Part shown: positions 57,713 to 64,000 of the stretch, piece by piece
Layout: each line of letters starts with the position of its first letter
How positions within the stretch are numbered: the stretch's first letter is position 1
Assembly (NCBI RefSeq): GCF_001748245.1
Contig: NZ_BDFO01000001.1
Span: forward strand, 4,297,853 to 4,361,852
Reading direction: 5' to 3'
Length of the DNA stretch: 64,000 bases
Source: Oligoflexus tunisiensis
GTDB taxonomy: Bacteria > Bdellovibrionota_B > Oligoflexia > Oligoflexales > Oligoflexaceae
Made by a program: the position numbers and the translations under genes
Notes under the pieces: generated by a model
What the model was told of the DNA's origin: nothing
Seen by the model: the letters and a program-made list of their open reading frames with translations, nothing else
Database searches by the model: none

Positions 57713-60022
57713 ATGATGCAAAGAATTATCAGCAGCAGGCGCACATTTTTGGAAGGTTTGGGACTTTCCGCGGCCGGACTTTTTTTTGGCGTTTATGCCT
57801 ATGCCGATCAGCCCACCAATGAGCCCGCTGGCGACACCGATCCCAAACCCAAAACGGGATCCAGGGCTGTGGAAAAAACCAGCAGGGGTTTGAATCCTAA
57901 TGTTTTTCTTCATATCGCTCCCGATGGATGGGTGACCATCGTCTGCCATCGTTCAGAAATGGGCCAAGGCATCCGTAGTTCCCTTCCGGTGCTGCTGGCC
58001 GATGAGCTCGGTGCCAGCATGCAAAAAGTGAAAATCGTGCAGGCCGATGGCGACAAGGCTTATGGGGATCAAAACACCGACGGTTCCAACAGCATCCGCG
58101 GCATCTATGAGGACATGCGCATGGCGGCAGCCACCGCCCGCATGATGCTCGTCGCGGCCGCGGCGGCCCGCTGGAAGGTGAAATCCGACACCTGCACGGC
58201 CATGGATCATGTGGTGACTCACACGCCCAGTAAAAGGCAGCTCGGGTTCGGTGAACTTGCGGTCGAGGCCGGTCGCATGAAAATCCCTCAGCCGGCCGAG
58301 GTCAGGTTGCGGCCGATCGATGAATTAAAACATCTGGGCAAGGATCTGCCTCTTCTCGATGGGCCGGCCTATGTCACGGGCAAGGCCATTTTCGGTGCGG
58401 ACCTGAGCCTTCCCAACATGCTGATTGCCGTCATCGCGCGACCTCCTGTCGTCGGTGGTCGCGCCACCTCCTTTGATCCCAAACCGGCCCAGGCTGTGGC
58501 CGGCGTAAAGCAGGTCGTTGAACTGCCCGTTCCCACGCTGCCTTATATGTTCAAACCCTGGGGTGGCGTCGCCGTACTGGCGACCAATACCTGGGCTGCC
58601 ATGAAAGGGCGGGATGCTCTGAAGATAAGCTGGGATATGGGGCCAAACGCAAAATACAATACTGCGGACTACCGCAAGACGCTGGAGAGCTCCGTGCGCA
58701 AACCAGGAACGACCTTGCGCAAGGTCGGCGATGTGGAAAACGCTTTGAAAGGCGCGGCCCGCACCGTGGAGGCGGAATATTATGTGCCCCACCTTCCGCA
58801 TGTGGCCATGGAACCACCGGCGGCCCTCGCGCATTTTCGCAAGGAAAAGGGCGGCAGCTGTGAAGTCTGGGCTCCCACCCAGAATCCTCAGGCCGCGCGC
58901 ACGGAAGTGGCGCGGGTGCTCGGCCTCGATGAATCCAAAGTCACCGTTCATGTCACGCTGCTCGGCGGCGGCTTCGGCCGCAAATCGAAAGCCGATTTCG
59001 TCTCGGAAGCGGCCTTTCTTTCGAAAGCCACGGGCGTTCCGGTCCGGGTACAGTTCACGCGTGAGGATGACATTCATAACGATTACCTTAATACCGTAAG
59101 CGCGCAGCATCTGACGGCCGGCCTCGACAAAAAAGGCAAGGTGATCGCCTGGCGTCACCGCACGGCCTTCCCACCGATTGGTTCGACCTTTAAAGCCGAC
59201 ACCAAACGTCCGGGCACCGGCGATCTGCAGCAGGGCGTCCTCGATGTTCCACTCGCCATTCCCCATGTCAGCGCCGAGGCCTGTGAAGCGGAAGCCCATG
59301 TGCGCATCGGCTGGCTCCGCTCGGTTTACAATATTTTCCATGCCTTTGCCGTCAATTCGTTTATCGACGAGATCGCGCATGCCCGGCAGCAGGACCCGCG
59401 CGAGACCATGCTGGAAATCTTCGGTCCAGCCCGAACCGTCCCCCTTTCCGAATTAGGGGTTGAACAACTGCAAAACTATGGGGCATCCTTGGACAGGCAT
59501 CCGGTGGATGCCGGACGCTTGCGCCAGGTCGTCGAACGGGTGACGCAAAACGCAAACTGGGCGAATCGGAGCAAGTTGAAAAACCGTGCGCTCGGCCTCG
59601 CCGCTCATCGCAGCTTTTTGAGCTATGTTGGGGTCGTCGTTTCGGTGAGCAAAAATCCGGCCGGCCGCCTCTGGGTGGACGAAGCCTGGATGGTGGTGGA
59701 TGCCGGCACCGTGGTCAATACCGATCGCGTGCGCGCGCAGATGGAAGGATCGCTAATCAACGGCATGAGCCAGGCCCTTTTCGGTGGCGTGACGCATAAG
59801 AATGGAGCGGTGGAACAGAACAATTTCGATGGCGTGCGCCTCGTGCGTATGGGCGAGGAACCGACCCGCATCCATGTCGACATTGTGCGATCCCAGGGAG
59901 CGCCAGGCGGCATCGGGGAACCGGGTGTGCCGCCCGTGGCCCCGGCGATTGCAAACGCCATCTTCGCCCTGACAGGCAAGCGGATCCGGGAATTTGGAAT
60001 GATGAATCAGGCTTTCACCTGA
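57713..60022 (+). CDS. molybdenum hydroxylase large subunit, IorB-like, Tat-exported
   Basis: 769 residues. Twin-arginine signal SRRTFLEGLGLSAAGLFFG, so the complex is exported folded with its cofactor. Molybdopterin-binding signatures: GGGFGRKSKADF and the active-site Glu in GAPGGIGEPGVPPVAPAIAN. The N-terminal part contains the duplicated domain seen in isoquinoline oxidoreductase beta (WVTIVCHRSEMGQGIRSSLP near 78). It forms an operon with the Fe-S subunit and lacks a FAD subunit, typical for periplasmic oxidases using cytochrome or quinone acceptors. First ATG of the ATGATG pair chosen; the second has an equally good SD distance. Substrate unknown. Confidence 0.88.
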   Translation: MMQRIISSRRTFLEGLGLSAAGLFFGVYAYADQPTNEPAGDTDPKPKTGSRAVEKTSRGLNPNVFLHIAPDGWVTIVCHRSEMGQGIRSSLPVLLADELGASMQKVKIVQADGDKAYGDQNTDGSNSIRGIYEDMRMAAATARMMLVAAAAARWKVKSDTCTAMDHVVTHTPSKRQLGFGELAVEAGRMKIPQPAEVRLRPIDELKHLGKDLPLLDGPAYVTGKAIFGADLSLPNMLIAVIARPPVVGGRATSFDPKPAQAVAGVKQVVELPVPTLPYMFKPWGGVAVLATNTWAAMKGRDALKISWDMGPNAKYNTADYRKTLESSVRKPGTTLRKVGDVENALKGAARTVEAEYYVPHLPHVAMEPPAALAHFRKEKGGSCEVWAPTQNPQAARTEVARVLGLDESKVTVHVTLLGGGFGRKSKADFVSEAAFLSKATGVPVRVQFTREDDIHNDYLNTVSAQHLTAGLDKKGKVIAWRHRTAFPPIGSTFKADTKRPGTGDLQQGVLDVPLAIPHVSAEACEAEAHVRIGWLRSVYNIFHAFAVNSFIDEIAHARQQDPRETMLEIFGPARTVPLSELGVEQLQNYGASLDRHPVDAGRLRQVVERVTQNANWANRSKLKNRALGLAAHRSFLSYVGVVVSVSKNPAGRLWVDEAWMVVDAGTVVNTDRVRAQMEGSLINGMSQALFGGVTHKNGAVEQNNFDGVRLVRMGEEPTRIHVDIVRSQGAPGGIGEPGVPPVAPAIANAIFALTGKRIREFGMMNQAFT

Positions 60023-60059
60023 ACAGGACGCCATGGACTGTCGTATAACGGAGTTTTTT

Positions 60060-60416
60060 ATGCATGATGATCACGAGGAAGGCCAGGATAACCCATCCCA
60101 GCCGAAATTAACCAAGAAGGAATTGGCAAAAAAACTCCGTCGCGAGGCTTATCAAAGGGCCAAGGAATTCAAAAAGAATGATCCGCGGGAAATCGCCCGC
60201 AAGGCGCAGGCCAAGGAGCAGCGTCGGGCCGCCTATCAAAAAGCCAAGGAAAAGAGCAAGGCGGCTCGCCTTGAGAAAAAGGAGAAAGTGGATCTGAAGG
60301 AGCATGTGATGCGGGCTGTGGAGCTGGATAATCGTCCGCTCGCGCCCGTGATTTCGCTCGACAGTGTGCGGAAAAAAGCAGCCGGCCGCAAGCCGGTGCT
60401 GCTGGATGATCTTTAG
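60060..60416 (+). CDS. hypothetical Lys-rich helical protein
   Basis: 118 residues from the ATG at 60060, six bases after GGAG; a GTG-less extension upstream has no SD. After an acidic start (MHDDHEEGQDNPSQPK) the protein is a long basic helix (KLRREAYQRAKEFKK, REIARKAQAKEQRRAAYQKA), so it may bind nucleic acid, and a short C-terminal hydrophobic-charged tail follows. It overlaps the convergent lectin-like lipoprotein gene by four bases at the 3' end. Unknown function. Confidence 0.62.
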   Translation: MHDDHEEGQDNPSQPKLTKKELAKKLRREAYQRAKEFKKNDPREIARKAQAKEQRRAAYQKAKEKSKAARLEKKEKVDLKEHVMRAVELDNRPLAPVISLDSVRKKAAGRKPVLLDDL

Positions 60417-61417
60417 ATTCCAAGTACGACAAACTCGTTTTCGCGCGCGCGATCACTCATGTTGACCCAGATGTTCATCGCCTGATTGTTGCGATCCACC
60501 AGAGTGTTGACCTCCCGCACTTCCGCTTCGCTCAGGGGGATGCCAAAGGCATAACCCTGGGGACAGGCGTTGGCCCCAGCGGTGAAGGCGCCTTCGTTAT
60601 TGCTGATCATCCACTTGGCCGCGTTGGCCCCAGCGCTTAAATTACGGCACAGGAAATTGTAGCGGGTGTTGCAAGCGATATCATTCATGCGACCCAGCGC
60701 TCCGGTGGCAATACCCGTGGTGTTTTGATGACTGATCTTCATCGCAGCATTGGAATATTCCACGCAATCCTCATCCACACCGTTGAGTGGCGTATTGCTC
60801 GGCTCGCCGCCAAGCCAGAAGTTGGGGTTGCGGGTCAGGGCCAGCGGCTGCGTGATGGTGGTTGTCAGGGTCACGGAAAGGGCTCCCAGAGCACTCAGCG
60901 TGATCTGCACGCGGTTATGGGGAACGGTCGCGGCTTTTTCCTCAACCGTCCACAAAAGACCAAGAAGATCCTGACTTAAGATCGTGAGCGGGGTCCGATT
61001 GCCCTGTGGGTCGACTTTATGGAATTGAACGGTGGCCAGCAGAAGCGAAACCTCCACCGGTTGAGTCACAAGGCAATCCATCTTATAGGTTTCACTGCCC
61101 TGCATCTGGCCGTCTTGATAACGACAGGTCAGATACGCGCCACCAATCGGAATGGGTTCCAGCGCGGTTTGATTGGCATCTTCCTCCTCCTCCGGAACGG
61201 CTTCCGTAGGGGTGGATGTTGCGGGAGGGGCTTCCGCGACCGAGCTTTCCGAGGTCGGCACGGCAACGGTCTGCGATTCCAGGGCAGCCTCAGCATCCGC
61301 ATGGCTATAGGCGGCATCACCTTTCAGCACTTCACCGTGGTTGAGTTTGCTCCCGGCATCGCACGAGCTCAGCATGGCAAGAATAAGGCCGAAGGCCGAT
61401 AAACTTTGAATGGACAT
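60413..61417 (-). CDS. lectin-like lipoprotein (paralogue of 7516-8475)
   Basis: 334 residues, lipobox AMLSSC. It matches the gene at 7516-8475 over the whole length: LEPIPIGGAYLTCRYQDGQ, then WLGGEPSNTP, VDEDCVEY, LGRMNDIAC, NFLCRN and ACPQGYAFGIPLSEAEVREV. The lectin-like landmarks (EPS/EPN, DEDC, the MND equivalent of WND and FLC) are thus conserved between copies. The spacer between lipobox and domain is longer and Ala/Glu/Thr-rich. Surface-exposed, with unknown ligand; the two copies are 53 kb apart and probably arose by duplication. Confidence 0.72.
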   Translation of the reverse strand: MSIQSLSAFGLILAMLSSCDAGSKLNHGEVLKGDAAYSHADAEAALESQTVAVPTSESSVAEAPPATSTPTEAVPEEEEDANQTALEPIPIGGAYLTCRYQDGQMQGSETYKMDCLVTQPVEVSLLLATVQFHKVDPQGNRTPLTILSQDLLGLLWTVEEKAATVPHNRVQITLSALGALSVTLTTTITQPLALTRNPNFWLGGEPSNTPLNGVDEDCVEYSNAAMKISHQNTTGIATGALGRMNDIACNTRYNFLCRNLSAGANAAKWMISNNEGAFTAGANACPQGYAFGIPLSEAEVREVNTLVDRNNQAMNIWVNMSDRARENEFVVLGI

Positions 61418-61616
61418 GCGGACTCATCCTCCATGTGTTGCTCTAAAGTCTCTATCGGCAGGCCCCATGCGGGTCTGTGAAAAACCTGATTCCAACTTGC
61501 ACTTCCCCTACTTACAGGGCTGCAAATCGCCGGGTGTTTCCGTTGGAATTCGTATCGACAGGCGGGTGATTCTTGCGGCGGGTAAGAAATGGGTCCGGTT
61601 CCGGCCCCGCTCTTTA

Positions 61617-61741
61617 AGAGGGTGTTCAAAAGGCCCCTCAGGCAAGGCGCGAGTGAGGCGAGCACCGGAGTGTACACGCTGGTACATGAGGAGCGGAGCT
61701 GACCGAGCAACGCAGAATGAGGGGCCTTTTCAACACCCTCT
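61617..61741. repeat. long intergenic inverted-repeat element overlapping the upp stop
   Basis: Left arm (61617-61640) and right arm (61718-61741) pair over 24 bases with one mismatch (AGAGGGTGTTCAAAAGGCC versus its complement). The 77-base centre has further partial repeats (GAGTGAGGCGAGCACCGGAG, GTGTACACGC). The right arm ends inside the TAG stop of upp (61740-61742). Elements of this build, ending in AGGGTGTT-like arms next to gene ends, resemble repeated terminator-associated palindromes of Proteobacteria. The rest of the gap 61418-61616 has nothing I can support. Confidence 0.7.
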
Positions 61742-62372
61742 AATGTCCCAGGGTTCCATAGAGGCGATCGCCGGCATCCCCAAGACCAGGCACGATATAG
61801 CCCTTATGGTTCAACGCGGTATCAATCGATGCGGTCACAATGCGAACAGCCGGGAATTCCTTCTGAACGTTGGCCACCCCCTCGGGGCTGGCCAGCAGCG
61901 TGACAAGATGAATGTGACGAGCCCCGGCGGCTTCGACCTGTTTCAGCGCCTGAATCACCGTATGACCGGTGGCCAGCATGGGATCCAGAACGAAGACCTG
62001 ATCTTCCGGAATGATCTTCGGCAAATTCGCGTAATACGATTCCGCTGCCAGGGTCTTGGGATTGCGAGCCAGTCCCAGATAACCCACCCGTGCCGTCGGC
62101 AGGCTGGGCAGGATGCCATCCAAAAAGCCCAGGCCGGCGCGCAGCACGGAGACCAGCACGAGGCCGGTCTTCAGCACAGGAGCCTGCATGGGCTGCAGAG
62201 GTGTTTCGATGGTTTCCTTGCTGACGGGCAGAATACGCGCCGCTTCATAGAACAGCATCGCGGCCACCGCGGACATATGCTGGCGAAAGGCCCCGCTGTC
62301 CGTCGATACGCGGCGAATCGCCGTCAGCCGATCCTGAACCATCGGATGATCCACCACCAAAACCTGACTCAT
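61740..62372 (-). CDS. upp: uracil phosphoribosyltransferase
   Basis: 210 residues. PRPP-binding loop FVLDPMLATGHTV and the C-terminal uracil-site GLGDAGDRLYGT are both diagnostic, and the SVLRAGLGFLDGIL region fits the type I PRTase fold. It makes UMP from uracil and PRPP in pyrimidine salvage. The gene is 14 bases after thrS on the same strand, so it is probably co-transcribed. Confidence 0.95.
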   Translation of the reverse strand: MSQVLVVDHPMVQDRLTAIRRVSTDSGAFRQHMSAVAAMLFYEAARILPVSKETIETPLQPMQAPVLKTGLVLVSVLRAGLGFLDGILPSLPTARVGYLGLARNPKTLAAESYYANLPKIIPEDQVFVLDPMLATGHTVIQALKQVEAAGARHIHLVTLLASPEGVANVQKEFPAVRIVTASIDTALNHKGYIVPGLGDAGDRLYGTLGH

Positions 62373-62386
62373 TCCCTCTCCTTTTC

Positions 62387-64000
62387 TTAAAGCAAGGACC
62401 CCATCGGTTCCCGCAGCATCACGCGGCCTTTGATTTCTTTCAGCAGTTCCTCGATAAAGGCATCGCGGCCCTCGGTTTTCTGCTCCTGGATCCCATAACG
62501 GCGAATGGTGACCTGCTGCTGCTCCACTTCCTTCATGCCGATGATGAGCTGAACAGGAACCTTGCGAATCGTATGGTTGCGGATCTTCTTGTTGAAGCTG
62601 TTATCCGACTCATCGATTTCCGCCCGCACCATTTTGCTATGCAGTTCGGCGACCAGCGCGCGGCCATAGGCATGGCAGTCCTCGTTCACCGGCACGACCA
62701 CGACCTGCACGGGCGCACACCAGGTGGGGAAGGCTCCGCCGTAATATTCGAGCAGGAAGCTGATGAAGCGCTCATGCGTGGACAGCGGCGCACGGTGCAG
62801 GATGATCGGCATCTGATCCTGACCCTGCTCGTCGGTATAGGCCAAACCAAAATTCATCGGACTCAAAAAGTCCACCTGAATGGTCGAAACGGTTTCCTCG
62901 CGACCCATGAGGTTTCTGAACTGGAAGTCGATCTTCGGACCATAGAAGGCCGCTTCGCCTTCGCCGCGATAGTATTCCATCCCGGCGTCGATCAGAGCCT
63001 GCTCCAGCATCTTCTCGGCCTTTTCCCACATGGCATCCGGGCCTTTGTACTTGCTGCGGTTCTCCATGCTGCGGATCGAGAGGCGGCAGCTGAAGTTTTT
63101 GGTCAGACCGAAGGTGGTATAGAATTCCCGGTACATCTGCAGGAGTTTGCTGAATTCCTCTTCAAACTGATTCTCCCTGAGATAGATGTGCGCATCGTTC
63201 ATGGTCATGCAGCGCACGCGGATCAGGCCCGAGACTTCACCGGACTGCTCATAGCGATAGCAGGTGCCGTATTCGGCCAGGCGCAGCGGGAGTTCCCGAT
63301 AGCTGCGTTTGCGCGCGGCATAGATCAGGTGATGGTGCGGACAGTTCATGGGTTTCAGATAGTATTCGGTCTTCTGCCCTTCATCGTCGATCACCATCGG
63401 GGGAAACATCGAGTCCTTATAGGATTCCAGATGCTGGCTCCGGACATAAAGGTCGCCCTTGGTGATATGCGGGGTGGCCACGCGGCTATAGCCAAAGCGG
63501 AATTCCATATCCATGGCATAGCGCTGGATTTCATCGCGGATCACAGTGCCATTCGGCAGCCAGAGCGGAAGCCCTTTGCCCACGATATCTTCGTAGTGAT
63601 AGATATCGAGTTCCTTGCCGAGTTTCTTGTGATCGAATTCCTCGGCGAGCTTGCGCCGTTTCAGGAAATCATCCAGCTGGGCCTTGTTCTCAAAGGCCAG
63701 GGCATAGATGCGGGTCAGCATCCTGCGCTTTTCGTCGCCAAGCCAGTAGGCTCCGGCGATGCGATCGAGCTTGAACGCATCGGCTGGCAGCTGACTGGTT
63801 TTTTCCACGTGAGGTCCCTCGCAGACGTCGAGGAAGGGACCGGTCTTATAGAAGGTGAACTTGGTTTCACCGCGATCCCGCAGATTCTGCAGGTTTTCCA
63901 GCTTATAGGGTTCGGCCCGGTGCTTTTGCAGAAAGTCCACCGCCCCTGCGTAGTCGAATTCAAAGTAATCAAAAGACTGCGAGGCACCGATGATTTTTTT
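62387..64000 (-). CDS. thrS: threonyl-tRNA synthetase, 5' end outside window
   Basis: Open to the right edge (538 codons visible), so the start and about 100 N-terminal residues (TGS and part of the editing domain) lie outside; the GTG at 63940 is internal. Class II catalytic domain: zinc ligands in MNCPHHHLIY, motif 2 loop SGEVSGLIRVRCMTMNDAHI, motif 3 in LHRAPLSTHERFISFLLEYY, and an anticodon-binding domain at the end (VQVVVVPVNEDCHAYGRALV). Attaches Thr to tRNA-Thr. Upstream of upp. Confidence 0.95.
   Translation of the reverse strand, partial: KKIIGASQSFDYFEFDYAGAVDFLQKHRAEPYKLENLQNLRDRGETKFTFYKTGPFLDVCEGPHVEKTSQLPADAFKLDRIAGAYWLGDEKRRMLTRIYALAFENKAQLDDFLKRRKLAEEFDHKKLGKELDIYHYEDIVGKGLPLWLPNGTVIRDEIQRYAMDMEFRFGYSRVATPHITKGDLYVRSQHLESYKDSMFPPMVIDDEGQKTEYYLKPMNCPHHHLIYAARKRSYRELPLRLAEYGTCYRYEQSGEVSGLIRVRCMTMNDAHIYLRENQFEEEFSKLLQMYREFYTTFGLTKNFSCRLSIRSMENRSKYKGPDAMWEKAEKMLEQALIDAGMEYYRGEGEAAFYGPKIDFQFRNLMGREETVSTIQVDFLSPMNFGLAYTDEQGQDQMPIILHRAPLSTHERFISFLLEYYGGAFPTWCAPVQVVVVPVNEDCHAYGRALVAELHSKMVRAEIDESDNSFNKKIRNHTIRKVPVQLIIGMKEVEQQQVTIRRYGIQEQKTEGRDAFIEELLKEIKGRVMLREPMGSLL

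Overview
The window looks like a chromosomal segment of a free-living Gram-negative bacterium with a lipid- and lipoprotein-rich envelope. The gene content suggests the Bdellovibrionota/Oligoflexia (Oligoflexus-like) lineage, for example a TIGR02147-type regulator, many short lipoproteins with a GNP motif after the lipobox, and an unusual number of secreted hydrolases. That placement is inferred from gene families only. I see no rRNA, tRNA, CRISPR array, insertion sequence or prophage. Both edges cut genes: a regulator at the left edge and thrS at the right edge. Region 1-23.4 kb is a mosaic of short transcription units. It holds an HTH regulator with a secreted protein, a PETase-like polyester hydrolase lipoprotein, an SMP-30-like propeller, the DUF3482 GTPase/DUF2868 membrane pair, a tandem universal stress protein, a lipoprotein with C-type-lectin-like features, a five-PAS hybrid histidine kinase, a PafA-like phosphatase, a HAD phosphatase, a secreted EEP nuclease/phosphatase, a PfpI/SnoaL pair, a polysaccharide deacetylase, a COG3687 protein divergent from a TetR regulator, and a phospholipase-C-like lipoprotein.

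Region 23.5-41 kb is a stress and envelope block: an MCP-like coiled-coil protein, a YqjD/YqjE-like trio of small membrane proteins, fumC, an SRPBCC/alcohol dehydrogenase pair, several mini-proteins, an OmpA-like lipoprotein, BON-domain proteins, a glycine-zipper stress protein, OMPLA (pldA) and an outer-membrane barrel. A REC-Hpt protein and an NtrC-type sigma-54 activator sit in the middle. At least five intergenic regions in this block carry GG-N10-GC (sigma-54) promoter matches pointing at these genes, so I read it as a local sigma-54 regulon.

Region 41.6-48.2 kb is the most novel part. Five tightly packed plus-strand genes encode two related exported proteins with a CGDxFI ... GG ... CSxDNxxxC signature that resembles MACPF/perforin-like proteins, a secreted Hint (hedgehog/intein-like) protein, a membrane-anchored helical protein, and a subtilisin-like lipoprotein. 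This may be an undescribed pore-former/protease system of the cell surface. Region 48.3-64 kb contains a DUF2171-like protein, modA with a fused modBC, a secreted protein, a TIGR02147 regulator preceded by a 39-codon ORF, a DUF4382-like lipoprotein, rsgA behind a 12-codon leader ORF, a two-subunit molybdenum hydroxylase (the likely consumer of the molybdate imported by ModABC), a Lys-rich protein, a second lectin-like lipoprotein paralogous to the one near 8 kb, a long inverted-repeat element overlapping the upp stop codon, upp and thrS.
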